From contig NZ_JACNMU010000002.1 of the NCBI RefSeq assembly GCF_014901205.1, positions 1 to 64,000 on the forward strand: a stretch of 64,000 nucleotides of DNA. The letters run 5' to 3'. Made by a program: the position numbers and the translations under genes. The stretch's first letter is position 1. The number at the start of each line of letters is the position of its first letter. Positions 1 through 9,769 of this stretch are shown here, one piece after another. The DNA is from Meridianimarinicoccus sp. MJW13 (lineage in GTDB: Bacteria; Pseudomonadota; Alphaproteobacteria; Rhodobacterales; Rhodobacteraceae). Under the pieces are notes generated by a model, which was given only the letters and a program-made list of their open reading frames with translations, was not told the origin of the DNA and ran no database searches.

Positions 1-122
1 TCCGAGCCGCCCTGCCGTTCCTGGCCGTGCTCTTCGTCTTCCTCATCATGGTCACCTACATCCCGGCCCTCTCGACCTTCCTCCCAACAGCGCTCATGGG
101 ACCGGAAATCATCACGAATTAG
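1..122 (+). CDS. TRAP transporter large permease (DctM family), C-terminal end
   Basis: The reading frame entering from the left edge ends at the TAG at 120-122 and encodes about 39 residues. They form a hydrophobic segment (PFLAVLFVFLIMVTYIPALS) followed by a short polar tail. A last transmembrane helix with VTYIPALS is characteristic of the DctM large membrane subunit of tripartite ATP-independent periplasmic transporters, which import organic acids using a periplasmic binding protein. The gene starts outside the window, so its substrate and partners cannot be read here. A hairpin terminator follows at 154-178. The family call rests on this short tail only. Confidence 0.65.
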   Translation, partial: RAALPFLAVLFVFLIMVTYIPALSTFLPTALMGPEIITN

Positions 123-153
123 GCCGCAGAAGCCTGATGTGGACGATGTTTCG

Positions 154-178
154 AAAGCCCCGCCAATGGCGGGGCTTT
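154..178 (+). terminator. Rho-independent terminator after the TRAP permease gene
   Basis: An 11-bp perfect stem (154-164 with 168-178, AAAGCCCCGCC / GGCGGGGCTTT) closes a three-base AAT loop and ends in TTT. It lies 32 bases after the permease stop codon and separates that transcript from the next gene. Confidence 0.8.
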
Positions 179-197
179 CTACATGGGCGCAGCACTG

Positions 198-225
198 TTG
201 ATTTTCAGGGTTCCAGTGATATAGT
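198..225 (+). promoter_or_regulatory. Probable sigma-70 promoter of the MarR-GNAT gene
   Basis: TTGATT at 198-203 and TATAGT at 220-225 are separated by 16 bases. The -10 box lies inside the left arm of the palindromic operator, so a bound repressor would cover the promoter. A start site near 232 places the ATG at 261 about 30 bases downstream and rules out the in-frame TTG at 225 as a start. Confidence 0.5.
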
Positions 226-243
226 TGTATGATACAACTATAT
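219..243 (+). promoter_or_regulatory. Palindromic operator for the adjacent MarR-type regulator
   Basis: Two perfect 11-bp inverted arms (219-229 ATATAGTTGTA and 233-243 TACAACTATAT) flank a TGA spacer. MarR proteins bind as dimers to palindromes of about this size and commonly repress their own gene. The site overlaps the predicted -10 and transcription start, so autorepression is the simplest reading. This is inferred from position and symmetry. Confidence 0.7.
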
Positions 244-260
244 ATGTCGGGGGGAACACC

Positions 261-1208
261 ATGGATCAGGATGCACTTGTCACCGGCATTCGTGCCGCCT
301 CGCGCGATCTGGTGCGGCACTGGGGATTTCTGGGACGCTCGGTCGCCGGGTCCGATCTGTCGGGATCGGCGGCCCATGCGCTGATCGAGATCGGGCGCAC
401 CGATGGGTTGTCGGCGCGCGATCTCTCGGCACGCCTGCAACTGGAGAAATCCACCGTCAGCCGGTTGGTAAAATCGCTGATGCAACGTGGCGAAGTCACG
501 GAAACCGCCTCGCGCCACGATGCGCGCTCCAAACACCTCCATCTGACCGAAAAGGGCCGGCAGACGCTGGCCGGCATCGACCGCGTGGCCAAAGCCCAGG
601 TGGCCGGCGCCTTGTCCCGCCTGCCGTCAGATCGCCAGATCCAGGTTCTGGAGGGCCTGTCGACCTACGCGGGTGCCTTGGGGCAGGCGGCGCCATTGCC
701 TGCCCCGCCGAGGCCCGAGATTGAAATCCATGAAGGATATGTCGACGGGTTGCTGGGACGCGTGGCGCAAATCTGCGCGCAGCGCATCCAGAAGGACTAT
801 CCCTTCGGCCGCGCCTTCGAATGCCGGATCGCGCGGGACATGTCGGACTTCCTGCCGCGCGCCGACCGGCCCGAAAACGGCATCTGGTATGGCCGGGCCG
901 CAGATCAGATCGTCGGCAGCATAAGCATTGACGGAGAAAGCCTGGGCGAAGGTCGCGCGCATCTGCGCTGGTTCGCGGTGACCGAGGCGGCCAGCGGTGC
1001 CGGCCTTGGGCGGCGTCTGCTCGACAGGGCTTTGGCGCATTGCGATGCCCAGGGCTTCCCGGAAACCCACCTGTGGACCCTGAAGGGGCTGGATGCGGCG
1101 CGCCGCCTCTACGAACACCGTGGCTTTACCCTGGCCGAAGAGTTCCCGGGCGACCAATGGGGCGCCACGGTGACCGAACAGAAATTCATCCGCCCCCGTC
1201 CGGTCTGA
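261..1208 (+). CDS. MarR-family regulator fused to a GNAT acetyltransferase
   Basis: The product has 315 residues when read from the ATG at 261, which follows a GGGGGGAA ribosome site by about five bases. Residues ~1-145 are a MarR winged helix (GLSARDLSARLQLEKSTVSRLV and the wing RHDARSKHLHLTEKG). Residues ~160-315 are a GNAT fold, with the acetyl-CoA loop seen as GAGLGRRLLDRAL and a typical end, LYEHRGFTLAEEF. Fusions of this type are a known family, but their acetylation substrates are mostly unknown. A 25-bp palindrome directly upstream suggests autoregulation. No adjacent gene points to an effector. The domain assignment is secure; the physiological role is not known. Confidence 0.9.
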   Translation: MDQDALVTGIRAASRDLVRHWGFLGRSVAGSDLSGSAAHALIEIGRTDGLSARDLSARLQLEKSTVSRLVKSLMQRGEVTETASRHDARSKHLHLTEKGRQTLAGIDRVAKAQVAGALSRLPSDRQIQVLEGLSTYAGALGQAAPLPAPPRPEIEIHEGYVDGLLGRVAQICAQRIQKDYPFGRAFECRIARDMSDFLPRADRPENGIWYGRAADQIVGSISIDGESLGEGRAHLRWFAVTEAASGAGLGRRLLDRALAHCDAQGFPETHLWTLKGLDAARRLYEHRGFTLAEEFPGDQWGATVTEQKFIRPRPV

Positions 1209-1235
1209 TCCGCCAACACGCAGCGTCTGCCCAAT

Positions 1236-1254
1236 CTTCTTGGCAAAAATACTC
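1236..1254 (+). repeat. Dispersed 19-bp element, copy 1 (CTTCTTGG-N3-AAATACTC)
   Basis: This is an exact match to CTTCTTGGNNNAAATACTC with N3 = CAA. It lies 28 bases after the MarR-GNAT stop and is followed, after CGGGGAGAACGA, by a GGGGCTGGCCCC hairpin. The same element recurs at 10392, 33540 (reverse), 42609 and 47828. Confidence 0.75.
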
Positions 1255-1327
1255 CGGGGAGAACGAGGGGCTGGCCCCTCGCTCCGACATCGCACCCACC
1301 GCGCAACACCCGCACTCCAGACCAACG

Positions 1328-1357
1328 AAAAACGCCCCGCAACAGGGGCGGGGCGTT
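1328..1357 (-). terminator. Rho-independent terminator of trxA
   Basis: A 10-bp stem (1331-1340 AACGCCCCGC with 1348-1357 GCGGGGCGTT) lies 21 bases beyond the trxA stop. On the minus strand it is followed by a five-T run (1328-1332 read in reverse). It ends the long tsaE-to-trxA gene series. Confidence 0.8.
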
Positions 1358-1377
1358 CACATCCAGAAAGCAGCCGC

Positions 1378-1698
1378 TTAAAGGCTGTCTTCGATCCAGC
1401 TTTTCAGGGCCGCCTTGGGGGCCGCGCCGGTCTTGTTGGAAACCACTTCGCCATTCTTGTAGAGGAACAGCGCCGGGATCCCGCGGATGTGCAGCGCTTG
1501 TGCGGTCTGCATGTTCTCGTCGACGTTGACCTTGACGATCTTCACCTTGCCATCCAGCTCGACCGACAGCTCTTCCAGCGCCGGGCCGATCTGCTTGCAG
1601 GGGCCGCACCATTCGGCCCAGAAGTCGACGACGACGGGCAGGTCGGCCTGTTTGACCTCGGTGTCAAAGGTGGCGTCGGTTACTGCTTGTGTTGCCAT
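1378..1698 (-). CDS. trxA: Thioredoxin
   Basis: The product is a 106-residue thioredoxin, the cytosolic disulfide reductase that is recharged by thioredoxin reductase. The active site WCGPCK is at residues 30-35, and the conserved cis-Pro loop appears as [13 protein letters not shown]. The ATG at 1698 is preceded by AAGGAGGA, and the length is normal for the family; the longer upstream frame has no ribosome site of this quality. The gene lies about 40 bases after addA on the same strand and is followed by a strong terminator, so it is probably the last gene of the addBA operon. A dedicated promoter within addA is also possible. Confidence 0.96.
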   Translation of the reverse strand: MATQAVTDATFDTEVKQADLPVVVDFWAEWCGPCKQIGPALEELSVELDGKVKIVKVNVDENMQTAQALHIRGIPALFLYKNGEVVSNKTGAAPKAALKSWIEDSL

Positions 1699-1738
1699 GG
1701 GGTCCTCCTTGGCGCACTGAAACTCCTGAAGGCGGAAC

Positions 1739-4700
1739 CTAGGTATCCGGCCCGCCAGCGTCAAGCCGTGGTGGCGCCGCAAGCCCCTGCCGCAAGGCGT
1801 CCCGAACCAGCGTATCCGGCAAGGGCATCAGGCGGGCGCCACGGGTCCACAGGATCGCGGTACGGATCTCGCGTCCGGGGTAAATCTGTTGCAAAGCATG
1901 GGCATAGGCGCCCATCTGCCGCAACAGCCCTTCGGGAACCGCCTGCGGCGTGTCGGGTACCTGCGGGTTGGATTTGAAATCAATCGCCAGAACGTGATCT
2001 TCGGCCACAATCAACCGATCCACCAGCCCATACAGCGGTGGACCGCCGGGCAGGGCGGCGGTCAGCGGCACCTCGGCCAGATGATGGAGCGCGAACAGTT
2101 CTGCCAGGGCCGGGGCGGTCAGCACATCTGTGGCTTCGGCCAGCAATGCGGCCCGGTCTTCACCCGCGATCTCGCCCAGCAGGTGATCGGCCATGGCGGG
2201 CCAGGACGCGGGCGCATGGCCGGGCAGATGTTCCAGCAGCTTGTGCAGGGCGTTTCCGCGTGCCTTTGCGGCTTCCTCATCCAGGTTCTGGTCGCCGGGC
2301 AGCGCCTTGGTGCCGCCCAGATCCGACGGGCTGCGGGTCTTTACGCGATCTTCCACCGGGATCACGGGCAGGGTGGCCCAGCCGGGAAGCCCCATACGCG
2401 CCTCGGGGATTGTAACGGGGGTGATCAGCGGTCCCTCGGTCCAGGTGCCCTGTTCCAGCCGCAGACCGGGGCCGGTGGGAAACGCGCACGACTGCGCCCC
2501 CAGCTCAGTTAGACCGTCCTGCACCTGTTCGTGCCAGGTCAGGGCGTTCGAATTGGTGCCATTCTCGGCGGCACAAACCCAAAGCCAGGTTTCGGCGCGG
2601 GTCATGGCGACATACAGAAGGCGCTGCCGCTCGGCCTCCAGCCGGGCGCGCCAGGCATCGCGGGCCTGTGCCAGCGCTTCGGGCATGTCGCCCGAGGCCG
2701 GCAGCCACGCCGGCCAGCCGTCCGCATGGGGCAGCACCTCGCCGGGCGTCGGCGCCTTGCGCTTGCCACAATCTGGAAGGATGACCAGCGGTGCCTCAAG
2801 CCCCTTGGCGCCATGCACGGTCATCACCCGCAGCCGCCCGCCCGCGCTTTCGGCCTGCCGCTTGATTTCCACGTCGTCGGCGCGCATCCATTCCAGAAAT
2901 CCGGTCAGGCTAGGCACATCAGCCTGTTCATAGGCCAGTGCCTCGGCCAGCAGGGCATCGATCGACTCCTCGCAATCCGGGCCCAGTCGCGCCACCAGAC
3001 GCTCGCGGCCGCCGTGGCGCGTCAGGATGCGTTCCAGCAGGTCATAGGGGCGCAGGAAATCAGCCTGTTTGCGCAGGTCGCGCAGCATTTCATGGGTCGG
3101 GCTGCCGGTACGCTCGGTGCGCAAGGCGGCCCAAAGCGTGCCGCGCCGCGGTTGTGCAAGCCGATAAAGATCGTCTTCGGACCAGCGCAGCAGCGGCGAA
3201 CGCAGCGCGCAGGCCAGCGCCAGATCATCCTCGGGCAGGGCGAGGAAGGCCAGCAGCGCCAGCAGGTCGCGCACCGGCAGTTCGCGGGTGATGGTCAGCC
3301 GATCGGCCCCGGCAATTTCAAGCCCCTTGTCCTTGCAGGCGCGCAGGATCTCGCGAAACAGGGCGTTGCGCCGCTGCACCAGGATCATCACGTCGCCCTC
3401 GGTCAGCGGGCGGCGCTGACCGTTGGTCAGGGGGATGGTCTCGCCCGCGTCGATCAGGCGGCGCAATTCGGTGGCGATCTTGTCAGCCAGCCGCGCGTCC
3501 TGATGGGTTTCGGACCGCTTGTCCACCGGATCGTACCACTCGGCATCGTCCTGAGCTTCCGGCGCGGGTTCCAGTGGCCAGACATCGACCCGGCCGGGCA
3601 GGGCGTCGAAAAATGCCGCATGGCTGGGCGGGCCGCCGACGCCGTCGCCCCGTTCGCCCGCGAACCCGGCATCCACCGCCGACAGGATTGCGCCCGCCGA
3701 GCGGAACGAATGCTGCAACTGTTGGTCGCGCAGACCGTCACCCTGACCAGTCAGGGCAGCAGCGAACTTGTCGCGCATCCGGTCGAATTCCGCCGGATCG
3801 GCGCCCTGAAACGAATAGATCGACTGTTTCTTGTCGCCGACCACAAAGATCGTCCGGGTCACGTCATCGCGCGCCCCGGCGCCTGCGGTCAGCTCGCGCG
3901 CCAGCAGTTCGATCACCTCCCATTGCACCGGGTTGGTGTCCTGCGCCTCGTCCACAAGGATATGGTCGATGCCGCCATCCAGCTTGTAAAGCACCCAGTC
4001 CGCCACCGCCGGATCGCGCAGCAGATCGCGGGCGTGCAATAGCAGGTCATCGAAATCCAGCCAGCCACGGGCCGATTTGCGGGCCTCCATCGCCGGCAGG
4101 AAGACCCCGGCAAAACCATGTAGCGCGGCGGACTTGCGGGCAGCGGCCAGGGCAAGGCGGCGGGGGCGGGCCTCGGCAACGCGCGCCATCAGGTCGTTGA
4201 GCGCCTCCATCACCCCGTCACCCAGAACTTTTTGCGAGGGTTTGGTGGGGAAAGACCCGATCTTGGGGCCAAAGGGCACCTTGGCCCCCGCTTTGGTCAG
4301 CAGGACATCCTCCAGCGCCGACAGCCCGGCCAGCGTGTCGGGCGCGGTCGTGAACGGGCGCAGCTTGTCGGCGGCCTTGCCATCGTTGCCGCCCTTGGCC
4401 TCCAGCACCCGAACCAGCGTGGCCAGCAGGTCGGCCTCGGCACCGTCGAACACCTCGGCCAGCAGCGCGTCCTCGCTGAAATCCGGGGGCAGATCCAGCG
4501 CGGTCAGGCAGGCGGACAGATCCATCGGCGCGGCGAAACCCTCGCGGTGCGACAGCACCTGCCGGGCGAGACCGGGCAGATCGTCGTCGGTCAGATAGGC
4601 GGCCACGGCGTCAATGGCCCTGGCACCGGGGCCCTCGGCCAGCCCGTCCAGAACATCCGTAAACAGCGCCTCGGCCGAGCGGTCGTCAAGTTCGACAAAC

Positions 4701-5134
4701 CCCGGCGGCACCCCGGCTTCCAGCGGGAACTGCCGCAGCAGGGCCGCGCAAAAGGCGTGGATTGTCTGGATCTTCAGCCCGCCGGGGGTTTCGATGGCCC
4801 GCGCGAACAGCCGCCGGGCGGCGTCCAGCCGTTCAATGTCCAGCGCGCCGGTGACGCCCTTGCGGGTCAGTTCGGCGCGCAGGGTGGCGTCGTCCAGCAT
4901 CGCCCAATCCCCCAACTGGCCGAACAGGCGGTTCTGCATCTCGCTCGCGGCGGCCTTGGTATAGGTCAGGCACAGGATGTTCTGCGGCGGCACCTGGTCC
5001 AGCAACAGCCGCGCCACCCGGTCGGTCAGCACCCGCGTCTTGCCCGACCCGGCATTGGCCCCCAGCCAGGTCGAGGCCATGGGATCGGCGGCCGCGATCT
5101 GGCGGCGGGTGGCGTCGTCCAGCGGGGCTACCAT
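1739..5134 (-). CDS. addA: Double-strand break repair helicase-nuclease AddA
   Basis: AddA is the UvrD-type helicase-nuclease subunit of AddAB, the alphaproteobacterial counterpart of RecBCD. It resects DNA ends and loads RecA in the cytoplasm. The 1131-residue product carries Walker A ANAGSGKT at residues 26-33, motif [17 protein letters not shown], helicase motifs around [17 protein letters not shown], and a C-terminal PD-(D/E)XK nuclease visible as [20 protein letters not shown]. The start at 5134 overlaps the addB stop by seven bases, which indicates translational coupling. The length is typical for Rhodobacteraceae. Nothing appears truncated. Confidence 0.95.
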   Translation of the reverse strand: MVAPLDDATRRQIAAADPMASTWLGANAGSGKTRVLTDRVARLLLDQVPPQNILCLTYTKAAASEMQNRLFGQLGDWAMLDDATLRAELTRKGVTGALDIERLDAARRLFARAIETPGGLKIQTIHAFCAALLRQFPLEAGVPPGFVELDDRSAEALFTDVLDGLAEGPGARAIDAVAAYLTDDDLPGLARQVLSHREGFAAPMDLSACLTALDLPPDFSEDALLAEVFDGAEADLLATLVRVLEAKGGNDGKAADKLRPFTTAPDTLAGLSALEDVLLTKAGAKVPFGPKIGSFPTKPSQKVLGDGVMEALNDLMARVAEARPRRLALAAARKSAALHGFAGVFLPAMEARKSARGWLDFDDLLLHARDLLRDPAVADWVLYKLDGGIDHILVDEAQDTNPVQWEVIELLARELTAGAGARDDVTRTIFVVGDKKQSIYSFQGADPAEFDRMRDKFAAALTGQGDGLRDQQLQHSFRSAGAILSAVDAGFAGERGDGVGGPPSHAAFFDALPGRVDVWPLEPAPEAQDDAEWYDPVDKRSETHQDARLADKIATELRRLIDAGETIPLTNGQRRPLTEGDVMILVQRRNALFREILRACKDKGLEIAGADRLTITRELPVRDLLALLAFLALPEDDLALACALRSPLLRWSEDDLYRLAQPRRGTLWAALRTERTGSPTHEMLRDLRKQADFLRPYDLLERILTRHGGRERLVARLGPDCEESIDALLAEALAYEQADVPSLTGFLEWMRADDVEIKRQAESAGGRLRVMTVHGAKGLEAPLVILPDCGKRKAPTPGEVLPHADGWPAWLPASGDMPEALAQARDAWRARLEAERQRLLYVAMTRAETWLWVCAAENGTNSNALTWHEQVQDGLTELGAQSCAFPTGPGLRLEQGTWTEGPLITPVTIPEARMGLPGWATLPVIPVEDRVKTRSPSDLGGTKALPGDQNLDEEAAKARGNALHKLLEHLPGHAPASWPAMADHLLGEIAGEDRAALLAEATDVLTAPALAELFALHHLAEVPLTAALPGGPPLYGLVDRLIVAEDHVLAIDFKSNPQVPDTPQAVPEGLLRQMGAYAHALQQIYPGREIRTAILWTRGARLMPLPDTLVRDALRQGLAAPPRLDAGGPDT

Positions 5135-8085
5135 CCCACGTCCTCCGGTTCGGGCATGTCCGAGAATTCCCATTCGCCCCGGCGCGACAGATGCGCGTAG
5201 TCGCTTTCATAGGTGATGGTCTTGGGCGCGGGCTGGGCGGTGTATCCCTGTGTGGGATCGTCATAGGCCGCGATCAGTTGCGCCAGTTCCGTCAGAACCT
5301 GCGCGGTGGGCAGATCGTCCAGCGGGGCAGGCGATTCATCCAGCTTGGCATTGAGACCAAGGTAGACGGCCCGTGACACCGGGGTCGGCGGCAGATCCTC
5401 GAACCCCGCGGTTTCGGCAATCGCCACTTCCAGCAGCAACTGTTTGGCAAAGGCTTTCTGCACCTTGTCGGTGGGCGGCGCGCCGGTCTTGTAGTCATAG
5501 ATCCGCAGCGTGCCATCCGCGACGCGGTCGATGCGGTCGGCCTGCGCGGTCAGGGTGAAGCGCGCCTCGGGCAGCTCCAGCCGCCCCTTGCATTCGCCGG
5601 GGATCGGGTCGGCGTCGGCTTGCCGTGCGGCCTCGGCGGTAAGGAAGCGGTCGGCGATGCGGGCCAGCCGCCCGCGCCACAGCCGCCGCGCCGTAGGCCA
5701 GGGAAGCTCGGCCAGCGCGCGGTCGGCGGCGGTCATCATCGCATCGCGCCGGGTTGCCGGGGGCAGGGACTTCAGGTGCGGCACCACCTCCTCCATCACC
5801 TTGTGCAAGACGATGCCGCGATCGCGCATGTCGGCGGTGGCGCGCAGCGGGTCCAGTCGCCGCAGGCCCAGAATTCGGCGGGCATAGACCGCGTAAGGAT
5901 CACGGATCAGGGTTTCGACCATGGTCACCGGCAGTTCGCGCGGGCGGTGATCCAGCGGCGGGCGCGGCGCCGGGCGTGGGGCGGCAGGCACCGGGGCGGC
6001 GGGCCGGTCCAATGCGGCGGCCATGGCCACCCAGACCGCACCCCGGGCGCGCATCGCGGACAGGGCCTCGGCCCCGTTTTGATCGGGTAGACCCGCCATC
6101 AGATTGGTCAGCCGGTTCAGCCAGCGCGAGGGTACGGTTTCGGCCTCGCCATCGCGGCGGGCGCGGCTGAGGATCGCCTCGGGCGCGGCGATAGCTTGCT
6201 GGAAATCATGTGCCGACAGGCCGATGCGGCGTTCGGGCAGCAGCAGTCCCGCCTGCGCCCGCATCCGGCGGTTCAGCCATGGATCGGGGTCGGGAAGCTC
6301 GGGCCAACTGCCATCGTTCAACCCGGCCAGCACCACAAGGTCAGCGCCCTGCACGCGGGCCTCCAGCGTACCCCAGATCATCACGCGCGGATCGGGCCGG
6401 GTGGCGCTGCGCACCTCGCCGCCCAGCAAGGCATTGACCAGAATGTGAAACTCGCCGGCATCCATCGTGCCCCCGGCTTCGGCTTCCTGCGCCAGTTCGG
6501 TCAGCACCCGGCGGGCTTCCTCGCCCGCGTTCTCGTCCCAGACCGGGGCCGGGACATCATCAGGCGCGCCGGGACCAAGGCTGAGGCGGGTCACGAGGGT
6601 TTCAAGCCAAACGGTGTGATCGGCCAGCGGCATGGTCCCGCGGCTGTCATGGCCAAGGCAGGTGTCACAGATCCAGCCGACCCACAGCGCCACGTCCTCG
6701 GCCTCCCGCACGCGTCGCGCGCCATAGGTTTCGGCCCAGGCGGTCAGGGTTTCGGCGTCGGGAAAGGCATGCCCCTTGCGGCGCAAGTGCAGTTCCAGCT
6801 CCCGCGTCCACAGCAGGTGCTGGCCCCGGTCGGCGGCGTCATGCACCAACGGGTGTTTCAGCAGCACCAGCAGGGCCTCGGCGGTCAGCTTCTGTCCGGC
6901 CAGCCCGGTGACATGACGGATCAACCGGCCGGGTGCTGTTTGCCGCAGCGGCGCACCGGCGCTGTCGTCTGGCTCGATCCCCCAGCGGGCCAATGCCGCC
7001 GTCACCCGCCGCGTCAGCATCCGGTCGGGCGTGATCAGCGCCGCGATGCGCCCGTCCTCGACCGCCTTGCGCAGGCACAGGGCCAGCGCATTGGCTTCGC
7101 CGCGCGGATCGGGGGCCTCGATCAGCGTCAGCCCCTCGGTCGCACCCCGCAGATCCCCCAGATCGGGCCCGTCGCGACGCCAGCCATCGGTGACCGGAGC
7201 CGGACGCAGCGCCAGCGACACCAGCCGGTTGCGCGATTCCGAAGGCGCGGGACAGTCGGCCCAGTCGGGGATCGTGGCCGGGTCATGACCGAAGGCCTCG
7301 GCCAGCGCGGCAAAGCGGTATTGCGGGTGGTCCTGCTGCGCCACCGGGTCGGTCAGGCTGCGCCACAGGTCGGGCGGCATATGTGGATCGACCCCCGGCA
7401 GCACCACCGCGCCTTGGGGCAGATCGACCACCGCCTGCATCAGCCGCGCCGTGGTGCCGCGCGATCCGGTCGAGCCTGCGATGAGGACCGGCTCCAAGGG
7501 CGGGGTGCGCTGCCAGTCCCGGATCAACCCATCAACGATCAGCCGCTGCCGGGCCTCCTTGTCAATCCCGCCCGCGGCATCGGGCGTCAGGAACTGCCCG
7601 GCCAGTGCGATGAACTTCTGGCTGCGCGCCCAATGGCCGGACTGGTCGGTGACATCCAGCGATTCGATGGCGGACAGGGGCACGCCTTCGCTTTGCATCT
7701 CGTCCAGCAGCGCGGTCAGGCTGGTGGCCAGATCGAAGGCCGCACTGTCCGGGGCAAGGTCAGGTTCGATCTCCAGCAGGCGGGCGACCAGCTGGCGCAA
7801 CTCCAGCCGTCGCCGCAGGGGCGGGATCGCGGGCGGCAAATCAGTGCTGGCCGTCTGCCCAAGCTCGGCAACCAACCTGATGCGGGGCAACAGACAGGGC
7901 GGGCCTTCGGTAAACAGGGCGGTGATCCGCCGCTCCATCCGCCGGGTGTTCACATACAGCGTCACACGGGCCAGCGCCTCGGGCGGTGCCCCGGCATAGC
8001 GGGCGCGCAGACCAGCGACCAGTGCGGCCGGAAAATCCACGCCCGGCGGCACGCGATACAGACCGGGGGCAACGCGACGGGTCAT
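5128..8085 (-). CDS. addB: Double-strand break repair protein AddB
   Basis: AddB pairs with AddA; it contributes a second nuclease and an inactive helicase-like scaffold. From the ATG at 8085 the protein has 985 residues. The start was chosen because it overlaps the murU stop by four bases (ATGA) and opens with the typical RVAPGLYRVPPGVDF. The C-terminal nuclease is visible as LTAQADRIDRVADGTLRIYDYKTG. No cysteine cluster is present near the C-terminus, so the iron-sulfur cluster known from Bacillus AddB is probably absent, as seems usual in this bacterial group. A longer upstream reading frame exists but runs entirely through murU. Confidence 0.93.
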   Translation of the reverse strand: MTRRVAPGLYRVPPGVDFPAALVAGLRARYAGAPPEALARVTLYVNTRRMERRITALFTEGPPCLLPRIRLVAELGQTASTDLPPAIPPLRRRLELRQLVARLLEIEPDLAPDSAAFDLATSLTALLDEMQSEGVPLSAIESLDVTDQSGHWARSQKFIALAGQFLTPDAAGGIDKEARQRLIVDGLIRDWQRTPPLEPVLIAGSTGSRGTTARLMQAVVDLPQGAVVLPGVDPHMPPDLWRSLTDPVAQQDHPQYRFAALAEAFGHDPATIPDWADCPAPSESRNRLVSLALRPAPVTDGWRRDGPDLGDLRGATEGLTLIEAPDPRGEANALALCLRKAVEDGRIAALITPDRMLTRRVTAALARWGIEPDDSAGAPLRQTAPGRLIRHVTGLAGQKLTAEALLVLLKHPLVHDAADRGQHLLWTRELELHLRRKGHAFPDAETLTAWAETYGARRVREAEDVALWVGWICDTCLGHDSRGTMPLADHTVWLETLVTRLSLGPGAPDDVPAPVWDENAGEEARRVLTELAQEAEAGGTMDAGEFHILVNALLGGEVRSATRPDPRVMIWGTLEARVQGADLVVLAGLNDGSWPELPDPDPWLNRRMRAQAGLLLPERRIGLSAHDFQQAIAAPEAILSRARRDGEAETVPSRWLNRLTNLMAGLPDQNGAEALSAMRARGAVWVAMAAALDRPAAPVPAAPRPAPRPPLDHRPRELPVTMVETLIRDPYAVYARRILGLRRLDPLRATADMRDRGIVLHKVMEEVVPHLKSLPPATRRDAMMTAADRALAELPWPTARRLWRGRLARIADRFLTAEAARQADADPIPGECKGRLELPEARFTLTAQADRIDRVADGTLRIYDYKTGAPPTDKVQKAFAKQLLLEVAIAETAGFEDLPPTPVSRAVYLGLNAKLDESPAPLDDLPTAQVLTELAQLIAAYDDPTQGYTAQPAPKTITYESDYAHLSRRGEWEFSDMPEPEDVGW

Positions 8086-8783
8086 GGCAAAACCTGCGGT
8101 GGCGCGGCCAGCATTGCCTCGGCCAGCGGAATGGCCTGGGGATAACCCACGTCGCACCAGCCGCCGCGATGCACCACGCCGAACAGGCGGCCCTCGGCGC
8201 CATAGCGGTTCCACAGCAGGTTCAGCGAAAACACCCGGTCGGGAATGTCGGACAGGCCTGCGGGGTCGAGGATCTGCACCCCGGAATAGACGTACTCGGC
8301 GCCACGCGTCAGTTGGCCATCGGGCGCGCGGCTGAAATCCCCCACGCCCTTGTGGCCGGTTGCGCGCGCCGCCGGAACAAGGCACAGCAGCGCCGACATG
8401 CGGCTCGGCTCCCAGGCCGCGCGCAGGGTCTCCAGCGGGTTCGGCCCGGTCCAGACCGCATCGGTGTTCATCGTGAACACCGGCCCCAAACCCAGATGCG
8501 GCAGCGCGTTGCGCAGCCCGCCGCCGGTGTCCAGGATCTCCGGCATTTCCGGCAGAACGGTTACGCCGCGCCCGTCCAGATGCGCCGCGATCATCTCGGT
8601 CTTGTAGTGAGCGTTCACCACGGTGCGCGCCACGCCTGCCACTTCGGTCAGCGCCAGCGCATGATCCAGCAAGGACCGGCCCGCGACCTCGATCAGCGGT
8701 TTGGGACGGGTGTCGGTCAGGGGCGCCATGCGGGTGCCGAACCCCGCGGCAAACAGCATCACGGCGTCGGGACGGTTCCGCAT
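8082..8783 (-). CDS. murU: N-acetylmuramate-1-phosphate uridylyltransferase
   Basis: MurU transfers UMP from UTP to MurNAc-1-phosphate, the last step of the anabolic peptidoglycan recycling pathway that bypasses de novo UDP-MurNAc synthesis. The 233-residue protein opens with the nucleotidyltransferase signature MLFAAGFGTRMAPLTDTRPKPLIEV and has the metal site FTMNTDAVW. Its start overlaps the kinase gene amgK by 25 bases and its stop overlaps addB. The fixed pairing with an APH-fold kinase upstream is the known amgK-murU arrangement and supports this role over a generic sugar nucleotidyltransferase. In species without the full pathway the substrate could differ. Confidence 0.88.
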   Translation of the reverse strand: MRNRPDAVMLFAAGFGTRMAPLTDTRPKPLIEVAGRSLLDHALALTEVAGVARTVVNAHYKTEMIAAHLDGRGVTVLPEMPEILDTGGGLRNALPHLGLGPVFTMNTDAVWTGPNPLETLRAAWEPSRMSALLCLVPAARATGHKGVGDFSRAPDGQLTRGAEYVYSGVQILDPAGLSDIPDRVFSLNLLWNRYGAEGRLFGVVHRGGWCDVGYPQAIPLAEAMLAAPPQVLP

Positions 8784-9769
8784 CGGGCTCTCAACTGGGT
8801 CAGGAATTCAGGGGTCGGGGCGGGCAGGGCCGCCGTGGCCGCGCGCAGATCCTGCAGGGCGGGGTGGGCCAAATCGCCTTGCAGATGGTCCCAGACGCGC
8901 GGGATCAGGTCGACATAGCGCGCCTTGCCCACATGCAGGCACAGGCGGGCAAAAATGCCAAGGATGCGCAGGTTGCGCTGTGCCCCCAGCACCGCCAGCG
9001 CGGTGGCCAGCGCATCAGGCGGCGTGCCTGTGGCGGCAGCAAACCGCGCCTCCAGCCGGGCGCGAAGCGCTGGGGCCAGATCGCGGCGGGCGTCTTCCAG
9101 CAGCGACACCAGATCATAGGCGGGCAGACCGGCAAAGGCGTCCTGAAAGTCCAGCAGCCCGACCCGTGCGGGGCCTGTACGGTCCGGCAGCCAGACCAGG
9201 TTCTCGGCATGGAAATCGCGATGCACCAGCACTGGGGTGTCCCAGCCCTCAAGCGCGGCCAGAACCGGGTCCAGCGCCGCGGCAAACCCGGCGGCCAGTT
9301 CGGGTTGCGGGGTGCCAAGACCGACGTACCAATCTGCGGCAGGCGCGGTCATCTCCGCCAGTGTCGACGGGCCATAGCGCGGCACATCATCCGGCACCGG
9401 GCAGGTCTGAAGGGCCACCAGAAGATCGACGGCGGCCTCGTACAAGGAGGTCTCACGCGCAGGATCGGCAAGGATATCCTGCGCGAACATGGTCGCGCCC
9501 AAGTCTTCCAGTAAAAGCAAACCGTCCTGTGGCTGACCGGCCAGAATCCGCGGGGCGCTCAACCCGTGGCGCACCAGATGTCCCGCAAGGGCGGCGAAAC
9601 GAACCGTGCTGTCGTCCGGCTGCGGCGGTGCAATCATCAGCACGGCAGACTGGCCGTCGGGCTTGCACAACCGTTCATAGCGGCGGCTGGAGGCGTCCCC
9701 GGCCAGCGCCTGCCGCGCGGCCAGGTGCCACTCGGCCGCCCGCAGAAAGTCCGTCACACGGTCAGTCAT
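8759..9769 (-). CDS. amgK: N-acetylmuramate/N-acetylglucosamine kinase AmgK
   Basis: AmgK phosphorylates the anomeric hydroxyl of MurNAc or GlcNAc released from peptidoglycan and hands the product to MurU. The 336-residue product is an APH-family kinase with the intact catalytic motif VLVHRDFHAENLVW and the metal-binding LLDFQDAFAGLPAYDLVSL. The ATG at 9769 overlaps the end of tsaE by eight bases; the frame extends only to an upstream TTG. Older annotations call this an aminoglycoside phosphotransferase, but linkage to murU argues for cell-wall recycling. Proteins of this family are frequently annotated next to tsaE. Confidence 0.87.
   Translation of the reverse strand: MTDRVTDFLRAAEWHLAARQALAGDASSRRYERLCKPDGQSAVLMIAPPQPDDSTVRFAALAGHLVRHGLSAPRILAGQPQDGLLLLEDLGATMFAQDILADPARETSLYEAAVDLLVALQTCPVPDDVPRYGPSTLAEMTAPAADWYVGLGTPQPELAAGFAAALDPVLAALEGWDTPVLVHRDFHAENLVWLPDRTGPARVGLLDFQDAFAGLPAYDLVSLLEDARRDLAPALRARLEARFAAATGTPPDALATALAVLGAQRNLRILGIFARLCLHVGKARYVDLIPRVWDHLQGDLAHPALQDLRAATAALPAPTPEFLTQLRARCGTVPTP

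Noticed and set aside
5128-8385. Longer addB frame beginning at 8385
   Set aside because: The first 100 codons run through murU on the same strand with a low-complexity Arg/Gly-rich translation. The ATG at 8085, overlapping the murU stop, matches known AddB starts.
8759-9769. amgK as an aminoglycoside-resistance gene
   Set aside because: The APH fold is shared, but linkage to murU and tsaE points to cell-wall sugar recycling.
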